DNA from: a virus
IMG/VR virus record: IMGVR_UViG_3300032286_001304
Span: 33,941 to 97,940 of that record
Length of the DNA: 64,000 nucleotides
Direction: 5' to 3' (one strand)
The translations under genes and the position numbers were made by a program. This document shows positions 8,287-17,075 of this stretch, in pieces; the first letter of the stretch is position 1, and each line of letters starts with the position of its first letter. Below the pieces are notes generated by a model. That model had not been told where the DNA came from, made no database searches, and saw nothing but the letters and a program-made list of their open reading frames with translations.

Positions 8287-8612
8287 GATTTATTTATATA
8301 AATTTTAAATCCAAACTCCATCAAAGTGCAGTGATTTAAGTTATCAATCAAATAATTTACGAACATATCATTGAATGTTCTTTTATCTAAAACTTTAAAA
8401 ATATTTTTATTTATTCTCTTATCATTGAAAACTTTGTAACATATTATAGAAATACATAAATCCTTTTGATATATGAATGATTCATGTGGATAAAAATTAG
8501 CTATATGTTTTTCTTTAGCTTTTTTAGGATTTTCTGCATAACTTAGATAAATATATTGGCTATATCCTTCTCCAGTAGCGCAATGCTCATGATAAGTTAA
8601 ATAATAATGCAT
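8283..8612 (-). CDS. Hypothetical protein, 109 aa
   Basis: Not recognised. The 109 residues are rich in Tyr, His and Lys (MHYYLTYHEHCATGEGYSQY...) and look like a small soluble alpha/beta protein. A 4-nt overlap with dam and a 2-nt gap to the preceding small gene put it in the same operon. No metal-binding pair or catalytic motif is convincing. Confidence 0.7.
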   Translation of the reverse strand: MHYYLTYHEHCATGEGYSQYIYLSYAENPKKAKEKHIANFYPHESFIYQKDLCISIICYKVFNDKRINKNIFKVLDKRTFNDMFVNYLIDNLNHCTLMEFGFKIYINKS

Positions 8613-8614
8613 TT

Positions 8615-8863
8615 TTATTTTTTGGATTTATGAATCAAACATCCTTCACACGGAACCAAATATCCCATTTCTCTTCCTTGTATTGTATCTTCACGATATA
8701 TATTCAGTCCAGTTGCCGAACAACACTCCTGCGTCCCAAAATGTTTAGTGCGTAAAAATATACATATTTTCCCTTTGTTCCAATCAATCGCACAAGTTGG
8801 TTGTCCAAATGGAGTGTAAAAAGCTTTTAATTTTACATTAATTAGTTTTTCTTGTTTTTGCAT
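8615..8863 (-). CDS. Cys-rich hypothetical protein, 82 aa
   Basis: Not recognised. It has six cysteines, including the pair CC (near 47-48) and CEGC (near 73-76) close to the C-terminus, so a small metal-binding or disulfide-containing fold is possible. It overlaps the preceding 60-residue gene by 26 nt; the ATG at 8863 is the only good start. Confidence 0.65.
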   Translation of the reverse strand: MQKQEKLINVKLKAFYTPFGQPTCAIDWNKGKICIFLRTKHFGTQECCSATGLNIYREDTIQGREMGYLVPCEGCLIHKSKK

Positions 8864-9020
8864 GTTTTATGATTATCTTATCAGTATCTTTTATTGCATT
8901 ACCAGCTAATGCTCTAATGACAGACTCGGCTCCTTTGAATGCATATTCCCTTGTCAATTCGGGAACAGTATAAATAAATGTTTTAGTCCCGTTCCTATGT
9001 CTAATGACTTTAAGTGGCAT
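8838..9020 (-). CDS. Hypothetical basic protein, 60 aa
   Basis: Not recognised. It is short and basic (MPLKVIRHRNGTKTFIYTVP... ending KHAKTRKTN), with a central amphipathic helix. It overlaps the polymerase gene by 11 nt upstream and the Cys-rich gene downstream, a coupling pattern seen throughout this phage, which supports translation despite its size. Confidence 0.55.
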   Translation of the reverse strand: MPLKVIRHRNGTKTFIYTVPELTREYAFKGAESVIRALAGNAIKDTDKIIIKHAKTRKTN

Positions 9021-11622
9021 TTTCTAGCTCCTTTCTGACCACACTTGCTTTCAATACGGTCGGAACCTCTTGTTCGACAATTTCTTTAACGAAATATATC
9101 TCATCTGTTTCACTAGTTACTTTTTTGGATAGGTGTATCACGGCGATTGAGTCTTCCTTCAAATTAACGAGTTCGTTCAGCAAGTCAAGCTGGAATAGCA
9201 TCACAACCAAAGAATCTGTGTCATCTTTTATTGTGTATCTGACATAATCTTTTTTATTCTTAGAAATTCTTTTTTCTATTTCTTTTATTTGACAAATACA
9301 TTTATAATCTCCTTGTGGCAGAGCTTTTAATGTTTTTAAATCATGCAATCCGATTATATGTTTACTATAAATAGATTTTAGCGAACCAGAATAAGAAAAT
9401 CCAACATATTCATTTTCAGCAATCCATTTTGTAAGTTCTTCAAATCTTGAATTTCTAATATATTTTTGCCAAAATGGAATATAATTCTTTTTTATTGTAT
9501 CTCTTCTTGATTCTTTTATAAAAGGTTTTCCTTTTAAGTCTTTTAAATCTTCAACACAAGCCTTTATACAAGCCTCTAGGTTATAATTATATTTTTCACC
9601 AATGCTATGAATGATTGGCTTTTCCTTTGGAGTTAAAAGTTTATATAATTCAAGTTGAGCAATTAATTTATTTCTAGTGCTATCTTTGTTATATTCATCA
9701 AAGCAACCAGACATAATTAGGGAAGACGCCAAATTAATTGGAATTCCTGCTTCTGTTATTCCAGAAAATAAAGAGAATTTATTTTCAACAGCAATTTTAA
9801 ATTCATGGATTTTATCAATTGCTTTTCCAGCAACACCCTTTACATTTGAAAGACCAATTCTGATTGCCCCATTTTCAATCACATGGTCATCTTTTGAGCA
9901 AGAAAGAGATGGAGGTAGTAATTTTATTCCTCTATCATCCATTTCCTTTTTTATTCTTGATACATTTATAATTCTATCTTTTGGAGAATCATAACGAGTC
10001 ATCTTCAAGCACGCCCAATAAAACTCGACTGGATATTTTATCTTTAACCATATCGTTTGCGCTGTAATCATCCCATACGAGATGGCGTGACATTTCGCAA
10101 ATTGATACCCACCAGACTCTTCCGCTATTTTTAGAAGAAGATCTACAACAGTTTTTTCTATACCATTCTTTTCGCAAATTTCTTCAATTTCTTTTTTTAC
10201 TTTTGGAATCTCATCAATTTTCTTTTTACCAAGAGTTCTTCTAGCCATTTCAGCTTTATTTGGGTCCATTCCTACATTAATCAACATCTTTAGATATTGT
10301 TCTTGAAACAAACAAATTCCGCCAGTTGGTTTAAGAACATCATCAATTACAGGATGAATAGTTTCATAAACTGAATTATGAACATAATTTAAATATTTCT
10401 TTAATCCGCTTATAGCACCGGGACGACTAATAGCAAGAGCATCTGCAATTTGAATAAAATTCTTTGGTTTTATTTGAATTGCAATTCTTCCTTGAGCCTC
10501 AGACTCAAATTGGAATATTCCATACATATCTTTGGCATCTTGAAGCCATTGATAAATAATATTATCTTCGCAATTTATATCTTCGACCTTGATTCCAGCC
10601 GCTTTACAACAATCATAAACGACAGATGCGGTTTTTAGTCCTAGTTCGTCAAATTTAAGAGTAAGCTCTTGTGCGGTATACATATCACAAGAATTTGAAA
10701 TGGCATATTCCCCTGTTTCTTCACCTTTTGTAAGCTGAAGGGGCATTAAATTAGCTATTTCATCATGTGAAATCAAAACAGCGGAAGCATGGCATCCGAC
10801 TGATTTTTTAAGACCTCTTAACTTTAATGACATCCTGATTACTTCAGAATGATTCTTAGCCCATTGTTTTAACTTTACATTTTCTTTATTTTTGTCATTT
10901 GAAAGGGCATCACCTAAGTCTTCGACTATGCCGAATTGCTTATCGACGAGGTCGCTTACATCATTTGCTTCGCTTTCAGAAGATTCCTCGTAACATTTTA
11001 AGACTTCTTTTAATAGAATCTTTGTAGTTAGGGAGCCAGTAGTTAGAAGTTTAGCCGTTCTATTTGGATATTTTTGATTTAGATATTCAATAACCTCACT
11101 TCTTCTGTAAAAACATAAATCTTGGTCAATATCGGGAGCAAGAGAACCGTCGATGTATTTTATTCCATCAATAAAACTTGTTTTTGCGCGGGCTGGATTT
11201 AGAAATCGGGTAAAGAAAAGTTCATTCTTAATTGAGTCAATCTTAGTAATTCCTACTAAATAACAAACAATACTTGAAGCTACTGAACCACGACCTGGAC
11301 CAGTTGGAATTTCATTTCTACGGCAAAAGTCACAAATATCCCAAACCATCAAGATGTAATCAATAAATCCAAGAGTCTCAATAACATTTAACTCTTCTTT
11401 TATTTGATTGGCATACTTTTGATTTAGCGATTTATCTATTTTGCCAACTATTTTATCACGAAATCCCTTTCTGCATAGTTCGGTTAAAAACTCTTTATTA
11501 GAAACTGATTCTGGCAGACCAACATATTCGTATTGAATCTTTGAAGGTTTGAATTCTGGTAAACGAACTCCGTTAAAAAGAACAGGAATTTCGTATGAAG
11601 TAAATTTTTTGGAAAAAGACAT
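9010..11622 (-). CDS. dnaE: DNA polymerase III alpha (DnaE-type) polymerase module
   Basis: This 870-residue family C replicative polymerase lacks the N-terminal PHP domain. Palm motifs are GPGRGSVASS (108-117) and PDIDQD (163-168), which supply the catalytic aspartates. Conserved downstream blocks include KLLTTGSL, GCHASAVLIS, a finger segment FQFESEAQG and KPTGGICLFQEQ with MARRTLGKKK, then the GYQFAKCHAISYG helix-hairpin-helix lead-in. A C-terminal OB-like region (about 760-850, DYKCICQIKEIEKRISKNKK) follows. The missing PHP-like region and a DnaQ-like exonuclease are separate genes immediately upstream. Together they match the length of a full DnaE. It should be the phage replicative polymerase. 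Confidence 0.95.
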   Translation of the reverse strand: MSFSKKFTSYEIPVLFNGVRLPEFKPSKIQYEYVGLPESVSNKEFLTELCRKGFRDKIVGKIDKSLNQKYANQIKEELNVIETLGFIDYILMVWDICDFCRRNEIPTGPGRGSVASSIVCYLVGITKIDSIKNELFFTRFLNPARAKTSFIDGIKYIDGSLAPDIDQDLCFYRRSEVIEYLNQKYPNRTAKLLTTGSLTTKILLKEVLKCYEESSESEANDVSDLVDKQFGIVEDLGDALSNDKNKENVKLKQWAKNHSEVIRMSLKLRGLKKSVGCHASAVLISHDEIANLMPLQLTKGEETGEYAISNSCDMYTAQELTLKFDELGLKTASVVYDCCKAAGIKVEDINCEDNIIYQWLQDAKDMYGIFQFESEAQGRIAIQIKPKNFIQIADALAISRPGAISGLKKYLNYVHNSVYETIHPVIDDVLKPTGGICLFQEQYLKMLINVGMDPNKAEMARRTLGKKKIDEIPKVKKEIEEICEKNGIEKTVVDLLLKIAEESGGYQFAKCHAISYGMITAQTIWLKIKYPVEFYWACLKMTRYDSPKDRIINVSRIKKEMDDRGIKLLPPSLSCSKDDHVIENGAIRIGLSNVKGVAGKAIDKIHEFKIAVENKFSLFSGITEAGIPINLASSLIMSGCFDEYNKDSTRNKLIAQLELYKLLTPKEKPIIHSIGEKYNYNLEACIKACVEDLKDLKGKPFIKESRRDTIKKNYIPFWQKYIRNSRFEELTKWIAENEYVGFSYSGSLKSIYSKHIIGLHDLKTLKALPQGDYKCICQIKEIEKRISKNKKDYVRYTIKDDTDSLVVMLFQLDLLNELVNLKEDSIAVIHLSKKVTSETDEIYFVKEIVEQEVPTVLKASVVRKELENAT

Positions 11623-11623
11623 G

Positions 11624-12277
11624 TTAAATTTCTAGTAGCCAAATAAGTTTTTTATGTATTTCTACATTTTGGATTATATCATAGTCTGCTGTATGCAAAC
11701 GGCTTTCATCAACCGTGATTCCGAACTCCTTACTCATTGTGCTAATGCTAGTTTTAAGACCTTTCTCAACATAGTCAACAAGTCTATACTGGTGAGCAAG
11801 AAAATTATTCGATGAACTAGTATCTAATTTTATTTGTTTTTTATACGCTTTGCTTAAAGCAATCGTATCGTAAGTTTTAAAAGGTTGATATAGATAATCG
11901 TAAATAGGTTTCATTCCTAATGCTCTGCGCCAAGCATTAAGAATCATTGAATCATAACCAAGAAAATTTTGTGCAGCAATCTTATATTTAGGATTATGGA
12001 GATATGATTCAACTATCTCAAGAATTTCTTTTGGGTCTCTAGCTTTGGACTTGTATTCATCGTAATTGAATTTTGTGATAGCTGCCGCGCCTGCACTCAT
12101 ACGGAGGTTTTCCCACCAAACGAAGTAGTCGTGAAATTCTTTTTGGCCGTCTAAGGTCCAAACGGAAAAAGAAACTTGAAAAGGTTTTGCATAAACAGTA
12201 TTCAGGGACTCTGTTTCCGTGTCCAAGGTTATATACTCTTGTGTTTTATTATATCTTAAAAGTTCAACGCCAATCAT
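11624..12277 (-). CDS. dnaQ: DnaQ-like 3'-5' proofreading exonuclease
   Basis: This DEDDh exonuclease of about 217 residues has ExoI LDTETE (Asp19, Glu21), ExoII AQNFLGYDSM (Asn...Asp) and ExoIII HTADYDIIQN (His and Asp five apart). It would remove misincorporated nucleotides for the polymerase encoded directly after it. I place the start at 12277 because that ATG overlaps the stop of the PHP-like gene as ATGA, the usual coupling signal; an ATG at 12295 in the same frame is possible. In PolC enzymes an exonuclease is inserted inside the PHP domain; here it sits as a separate gene between PHP-like and polymerase parts. Confidence 0.88.
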   Translation of the reverse strand: MIGVELLRYNKTQEYITLDTETESLNTVYAKPFQVSFSVWTLDGQKEFHDYFVWWENLRMSAGAAAITKFNYDEYKSKARDPKEILEIVESYLHNPKYKIAAQNFLGYDSMILNAWRRALGMKPIYDYLYQPFKTYDTIALSKAYKKQIKLDTSSSNNFLAHQYRLVDYVEKGLKTSISTMSKEFGITVDESRLHTADYDIIQNVEIHKKLIWLLEI

Positions 12278-13053
12278 TTTGTTAATTCCTTCCATTTTTC
12301 AAAACTAAAACTATCCGAACATAACCATCTTAGTTCTGGTTTTGAAAATTTACTTCTTTCTTGAATTGCCCTGTAAGTGATATATGAGGAACAATCACTT
12401 GATTTTTCGTAATAGCAAGTTTTTGTGTTTACTATGTTTCCTCCCCATTTTTCAATAACTTCATCAATTAATGGAGCAAAGGGTAAATCTGATTCAATCT
12501 CTTTAAAGAAAACTACATCATCTTTTGGCACGAAACCAAACTCTGGAACAATTGCAGAATCCATTACCAAACGGTTTTTAGCAAGAAAACTATCGACATA
12601 TGGAAAAGCTAATAATAGATTTTCAGTCCATAAGTTACGTAATTGTTTGAAATCATACCTCATTTTATAGTATTTATTCTCACGATTGCTGTAACAACTT
12701 GTATATATTTTGCCTAAATCATTGTAAGCCTTGCCATTTTTAGCAAAAATAATTATCTTATGTTCTTGTTTTAGGCTTTTGTCGGAATGATTGTTTATCG
12801 AATCATCTGTAAGCCACATCTGTAAACCGAAAATTAGTTGTAGATTTAATTTATTTGCATTTTTAAGAGCTTCACGAAAAGATTCAAAATTATTACTTAT
12901 GTAGTAAACTTCTTTAAGCCCAGATTCTTTTGCTAATTTTAAAAAAGACTGTGGGCCATTCTCATCTTTACATTCATCTGGAGACCAAGCAGTTAAAATA
13001 CTAAGCAGACTTGTATGGTCATAAAATAATGGAATTATCTCTTTATTTTTCAT
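12274..13053 (-). CDS. PHP-domain-like N-terminal fragment of DNA polymerase III alpha
   Basis: The 259 residues resemble the N-terminal PHP region of DnaE: an alpha/beta layout with EHKIIIFAKNGKAYNDLGKIYTS, then LLLAFPYVDSFLAKN, and an end NTKTCYYEKSSDCSSYITYRAIQ that matches the DnaE stretch joining PHP to palm. The metal-binding HxH of active PHP domains is degenerate (FYDHTSLLSILTAW at 10-23), so it is probably structural rather than catalytic. It is translationally coupled (ATGA) to the exonuclease gene, which is in turn followed by the polymerase module, so the three products probably form one polymerase. Confidence 0.75.
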   Translation of the reverse strand: MKNKEIIPLFYDHTSLLSILTAWSPDECKDENGPQSFLKLAKESGLKEVYYISNNFESFREALKNANKLNLQLIFGLQMWLTDDSINNHSDKSLKQEHKIIIFAKNGKAYNDLGKIYTSCYSNRENKYYKMRYDFKQLRNLWTENLLLAFPYVDSFLAKNRLVMDSAIVPEFGFVPKDDVVFFKEIESDLPFAPLIDEVIEKWGGNIVNTKTCYYEKSSDCSSYITYRAIQERSKFSKPELRWLCSDSFSFEKWKELTK

Positions 13054-13077
13054 TTAATGAATATCTATTAAGACTCA

Positions 13078-13317
13078 TCACTTCTTATTGAATATTCCGT
13101 CAAAAAAGTCAAGTCCATTTGAGGAGCTTGGTCTACTTTTTATCTTACTCTGGTTTCTCTCCCACTCCTGTCCATTTTTAAATCCAAACTCAGAGCCGTA
13201 TTTAAATGAAGTTTCGACTAGTTTTTTTATTTTAGCTGGATTAAGACAAACATTTTCTTCTCCTAAAAAATTTGGATTAATATCACAAAATTTTTCCCAA
13301 ACTTCTTCTTTATTCAT
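13078..13317 (-). CDS. Hypothetical protein, 79 aa
   Basis: Not recognised. It is a small, mainly helical protein (MNKEEVWEKFCDINPNFLGE...), with a Gly-rich middle (KYGSEFGFKNGQEWERNQ) and a flexible Ser-rich end. I chose the ATG at 13317; a TTG 15 nt upstream would overlap the previous stop. It lies between the PHP-like gene and the DUF1917-like gene. Confidence 0.65.
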   Translation of the reverse strand: MNKEEVWEKFCDINPNFLGEENVCLNPAKIKKLVETSFKYGSEFGFKNGQEWERNQSKIKSRPSSSNGLDFFDGIFNKK

Positions 13318-13322
13318 AAAAT

Positions 13323-13976
13323 TTATTCCCAATATTTAGATATTCTTTTGTCGTCTTTACTTGAATATTTACCTTTTAAAGTATCTTCATTTGTTTTATA
13401 TGGCAATGGTTTTTCAAAACCTAAATCACGCAAGACTTCTCTTACTCGCATAACATCCTTTTCCTCTTTCCAGTCTCTTGTAAAAACACATATAACATAT
13501 TCTTTGCCCTTTTCACCTTTCAATGTAGAAACTTTAGAATATCCACCCAGTAAACCTTGCTCGGTTGCATCCTTAATTTGTTCCCAAGCCTCATTTATAT
13601 ATTCTTTTGGAATAAAGATTAACCACTTTCCTGCGCGAGTAGTATAGTTAGATTTCTTGCCATAAGCATGAATCCAGTATTCGGAAGTGCATTCAGTTGG
13701 AGTATCTTGTCTATTAGAACGAAAATAAGATTTATATGACTGTTTTTTCTTTTGTTTTATAGAAATATTACTGGTTGGCGCGGCAGCAAACATTTCTTTT
13801 TTATTGATTTTTTTACCATTTAAAATATTATCTCCTTTTAGTATATCATCTTCAAATGGACTCGCCATATTATGGGCAACGCAATCCTCAAATACATGAT
13901 CATAATCTAAATCTGGATCGCTTAGTTCATCCCAAACCTGATCTGGCATATCTTCTGGATTAAATGGGTCAATCAT
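13323..13976 (-). CDS. Protein with a putative phosphothreonine-lyase-like (DUF1917/BLES03) domain
   Basis: This protein is about 217 residues from the ATG at 13976, chosen because an earlier ATG at 14072 would overlap the upstream gene by 91 nt. The C-terminal half reads GKWLIFIPKEYINEAWEQIK, then GGYSKVSTLKGEKGKEYVIC, VFTRDWKEEKDVMRVREVLR, DLGF and PYKTNEDTLKGKYS. I recall this pattern from the DUF1917 family (eukaryotic BLES03/C11orf68; bacterial and phage members are often named putative phosphothreonine lyase domain proteins). The N-terminal 100 residues are acidic and low-complexity. Enzymatic activity on phosphoproteins is not established for this family to my knowledge. It sits inside the replication region. 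Confidence 0.6.
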   Translation of the reverse strand: MIDPFNPEDMPDQVWDELSDPDLDYDHVFEDCVAHNMASPFEDDILKGDNILNGKKINKKEMFAAAPTSNISIKQKKKQSYKSYFRSNRQDTPTECTSEYWIHAYGKKSNYTTRAGKWLIFIPKEYINEAWEQIKDATEQGLLGGYSKVSTLKGEKGKEYVICVFTRDWKEEKDVMRVREVLRDLGFEKPLPYKTNEDTLKGKYSSKDDKRISKYWE

Positions 13977-13981
13977 TTTAT

Positions 13982-14359
13982 TTAATAAGGTCGGTCGTCG
14001 TCGCCATTCATCTGTTCGTCCAAATCTCTTTGCTCTTCCGTCATGTTCCAAGGATCGCTCCAAGTCAAGCATTCTTTCTTTTTAAGAGTATGTAACTGCT
14101 CATTTAGAACGTCAACATAATCGCTCCGTCTTTTTATAGCCTTTTTAGTTGATTCTATTGATTCTTTTAGTGTCTTTTTATAATCTGTGGAATAAATTTG
14201 CTCAGATTCGCCCCATTGATCGGGAACAATAATAAAAGATTTTTCCTCCTCATTATAAATATATTGAGCATATTTAGACGGCCCTTCAATTGTTTTTTCT
14301 ACAAAATAACCATCTCCATCACAACGATAGATTTTAATTGGGTATTTAATATTATTCAT
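13982..14359 (-). CDS. Hypothetical protein with coiled-coil segment, 125 aa
   Basis: Not recognised. A beta-rich N-terminus (MNNIKYPIKIYRCDGDGYFV) is followed by a long charged helix (about 60-95, KKTLKESIESTKKAIKRRSD) likely to form a coiled coil, and an acidic end (DEQMNGDDDRPY). It lies 5 nt upstream of the DUF1917-like gene. No catalytic motif is seen. Confidence 0.7.
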   Translation of the reverse strand: MNNIKYPIKIYRCDGDGYFVEKTIEGPSKYAQYIYNEEEKSFIIVPDQWGESEQIYSTDYKKTLKESIESTKKAIKRRSDYVDVLNEQLHTLKKKECLTWSDPWNMTEEQRDLDEQMNGDDDRPY

Positions 14360-14369
14360 TTTGATTATG

Positions 14370-14621
14370 TTAAATTTTCACAATTTCATCTGCCTTAACT
14401 TTAGCCCGTGCTTTTTCGTATTTCTTAAACCATTTTTCAAATTCTGGCCAAACCCAATGCTTAGGAGATGGTTGTATTTTTAATGGTTCGCCATCTTTGC
14501 GTAAAAAGAAGGGGCCACAATAACGATGAAATTCCCAATGAATAGTGCGACCATTTTTAGTCGCGCTACCTTCTCCATCGTGATAATCGACACAGATTCC
14601 GTTAGAGATAAAGCCAGCCAT
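14370..14621 (-). CDS. Small conserved phage hypothetical protein, 83 aa
   Basis: The 83 residues contain HWEFHRYCGPFFLRKDGEPL and a WPEFEKW segment near the C-terminus, a pattern I have seen in short phage proteins without known function. The C-terminal quarter is basic (KKYEKARAKVKADEIVKI). It lies 6 nt after the primase gene. Confidence 0.7.
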   Translation of the reverse strand: MAGFISNGICVDYHDGEGSATKNGRTIHWEFHRYCGPFFLRKDGEPLKIQPSPKHWVWPEFEKWFKKYEKARAKVKADEIVKI

Positions 14622-14627
14622 AATGAT

Positions 14628-15512
14628 TTAACTTAACCACTTTTCTCTCCATTCATCAAGTCCATTCGTATCATTTTTCTCTAAATATTCAAGAAAATCT
14701 TTATATTTAGGAAGTGCAATTAATATTTTTTCTTCATCAAAATAATTTAATAAGACATTTTTAATTTTTTCAGCCGCTTTATTCCCTATATTATCATTAT
14801 CTGGTTCGTTATTTAATGCAATGAGTATTTTGCTTGGGTTATTTTTAATAATAAAAGATAACTGTTTAGAAGAAATTTTTGTTCCAAAGATACACATTGC
14901 ATTTTTAATGCCTTTTTCATGTAAAGCAAGAACATCGGCTGGTCCTTCGACAATAATTATTTTATTTATTTTTCTGATGATTTGTTCATCGCTACAAAAT
15001 ATACTATCATTTATATTTGATAAATGTTTCCATTTTGGAACTTTATTTTCCTTATGCCATTTGGTATATTTAATAAACCTACCAGTAAATGCAACAATTT
15101 TATTATTTTCTATCAAAGGAATAATGACTCTACCAGCAAGTTGACCTGTTAAGGCTACGCCAATTTTGAAATATTTTTGTGTTTCTGCTGAAATTCCTCT
15201 TCCTTCAAAATAAGAATAGTCTTTTATTAATTTATCTAAAATATCAATCGTCCAAGTTTTATTATATTCAATTTTTGGTTGTTCAATAGGGACATCTTTT
15301 ATTACTCCATCTGAACCAATACCAATTAACTGATAAATACCTTTATTATGTGAACTATCAGCAATACAATTATATTTTCCTGAAGATAGTATGCTTAAAT
15401 GATTTTTTGACCTATCTCTACCTTCTAATGCACAAACTGGACATCGACCTATGAAGTCTATTCCATTTTGTCTTATTCCTTCTATTTTTTCTAAATCAAT
15501 AATATGAGCCAT
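14628..15512 (-). CDS. dnaG: DNA primase, zinc-finger plus TOPRIM
   Basis: This 294-residue DnaG-type primase would lay RNA primers for lagging-strand synthesis with the DnaB-like helicase encoded upstream. An N-terminal zinc-binding set Cys24-x2-Cys27 ... Cys49-x5-His55 is followed by a TOPRIM core with EGPADVL (Glu189) and an acidic cluster NNEPDNDNIGNKAA (Asp238, Asp240). The first acidic position of the usual DxDxxG block is shifted, which is worth noting. It is about half the length of E. coli DnaG and has no separate helicase-binding domain. It lies 3 nt after the helicase gene. Confidence 0.9.
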   Translation of the reverse strand: MAHIIDLEKIEGIRQNGIDFIGRCPVCALEGRDRSKNHLSILSSGKYNCIADSSHNKGIYQLIGIGSDGVIKDVPIEQPKIEYNKTWTIDILDKLIKDYSYFEGRGISAETQKYFKIGVALTGQLAGRVIIPLIENNKIVAFTGRFIKYTKWHKENKVPKWKHLSNINDSIFCSDEQIIRKINKIIIVEGPADVLALHEKGIKNAMCIFGTKISSKQLSFIIKNNPSKILIALNNEPDNDNIGNKAAEKIKNVLLNYFDEEKILIALPKYKDFLEYLEKNDTNGLDEWREKWLS

Positions 15513-15515
15513 TGA

Positions 15516-17033
15516 TTAAAATGCAGGTTCACTATCTTCGTTATTATTTTCTGGTTTAAATCCAGCTTTACCATTTTTTACTAACCATTCTGAATATAAA
15601 CCACAATCCTCAACAGCAAAATTATTAATATCAAAATTTATAAAATTTGGTTTATAATAAATTTCTTTTCCATCTTTTACTCTAACATAATCTAAAAAAG
15701 CTGCGCCTTTTTCACCAAGATATCTTGTTTTTGTTGTAATTAGTTTATGTGTCGGTGCTTTTCTTTCTGGAGTTGAATCTGAAAGCATCTCGTCATGCGT
15801 TCTTTTTCTAAGAATACCCATGTAAGATACTAGCCAATTTAATCTATCTGACATACTTAATGAGTTCTCATTATCAGAAATTTCACTTGATGATTTTCCA
15901 TTAGTAATACCAGATCTATTTGTTTGCACCGCTGATAATACTGGACAATCACAATATTCAGCAGTTTCTTTTAGAGATTGTGTTTTATCATAAGCAGCTA
16001 TAAATTCTTGTGTATTTTTCCCATCTCTATCTGCACTTGTTATTTTTAAGTAATCATAAATTATTAAAAATGGATTTCCACGACCAACTTTATTTAAATA
16101 AAATCTTTTTATATACTTTTCTAATTCTGAACTATTTTTATTTCCAATTGATTCAAAATATAGATTTTTATTTTTTTGATTTTGAATTTTATGTATTTCT
16201 TCATTAATCTTTTTTGACCATTTTAAATCAAATTTCCATTTTCCTGAATCCATTAACCAATAGGGGACTCCGATTCTTCCAGAAATATAACGTAAAACAG
16301 CATCTTCTAAAAACATTTCTGAATCTAAATACAATATTTTTAATTCATCTGCTTTATTTGGATTTGCCTCTGGCATCCTACGCATAATATCTAAAAGAAA
16401 TGTGCTTTTATTTCCTCCAGATCTTGCAGCAAAAATACCTAAATTTTTACTTTTAAGTCTTCCAATATTTTCATGAAAAGATTTGTAAGGCATTATTAGA
16501 TCATTTTGATGAATATCTGTATTACTAAAATCCTCAAGAATTCTTGGTAATTCTTCTAAAAGATTTCTTGGCTCTGGATCGTCTCCGCTTAAACTAATTA
16601 AACTTTTTCCTAAATATTTATCTGTTATTTCAATTAATTCTTTAGCTGGTTTTTCTTCGTTATCTAATATTTCTTTTTGAACTTTAATAGAATTCTCATG
16701 AATTGTTCGCACTAAAGTCTTTTTCTTTAGAGCTTTTCCTAAATCTAGGATATTTCTCTTATCTACTGGACGAATTTTGAGTGAAGAACAGTAATCTCCT
16801 ATTTCAATTCCATCTAATGTAATTCCTAATGATTTTAGTTTTTCAGAAACAATTATTTCATCTGGTCTACCTTTATTTTCTATAATATTACTAATTACAG
16901 CAAAAATTGGAGAATTCTGCTTACTGAAATCCTTTGAGTTAATAAAAGGAATTTCTACGTAAGAGTCTGGATATTGTAATAATATTGCTATAATCGACTG
17001 TTCAATTTCTATACTATAAAGTGACTTTGCCAT
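15516..17033 (-). CDS. dnaB: DnaB-like replicative DNA helicase
   Basis: This 505-residue RecA-fold hexameric helicase has an N-terminal helical domain (about 1-110, beginning YSIEIEQSIIAILLQYP, as in DnaB), a linker helix, and a motor domain. The P-loop is ARSGGNKST (203-211), unusual because the canonical G-x4-GK[ST] has Ala first and Asn before the Lys. Walker B is FLIIYDYLKI, and AVQTNRSG with SMSDRLNW corresponds to the H3/sensor region. The C-terminus is acidic. It is the first gene of the helicase-primase operon, with its own promoter and a terminator just upstream. Confidence 0.93.
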   Translation of the reverse strand: MAKSLYSIEIEQSIIAILLQYPDSYVEIPFINSKDFSKQNSPIFAVISNIIENKGRPDEIIVSEKLKSLGITLDGIEIGDYCSSLKIRPVDKRNILDLGKALKKKTLVRTIHENSIKVQKEILDNEEKPAKELIEITDKYLGKSLISLSGDDPEPRNLLEELPRILEDFSNTDIHQNDLIMPYKSFHENIGRLKSKNLGIFAARSGGNKSTFLLDIMRRMPEANPNKADELKILYLDSEMFLEDAVLRYISGRIGVPYWLMDSGKWKFDLKWSKKINEEIHKIQNQKNKNLYFESIGNKNSSELEKYIKRFYLNKVGRGNPFLIIYDYLKITSADRDGKNTQEFIAAYDKTQSLKETAEYCDCPVLSAVQTNRSGITNGKSSSEISDNENSLSMSDRLNWLVSYMGILRKRTHDEMLSDSTPERKAPTHKLITTKTRYLGEKGAAFLDYVRVKDGKEIYYKPNFINFDINNFAVEDCGLYSEWLVKNGKAGFKPENNNEDSEPAF

Positions 17034-17046
17034 GTTATTATCCCTT

Positions 17047-17075
17047 TACTATAGGGCATTTTGAAATAAGGTCAA
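17047..17075 (-). promoter_or_regulatory. Promoter of the dnaB-primase operon
   Basis: Minus strand: -35 TTGACC (17070-17075), then TATAGT-like -10 at 17047-17053 (spacing 16-17), 13 nt before the dnaB ATG. The -35 overlaps the downstream edge of the preceding terminator. Confidence 0.55.
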
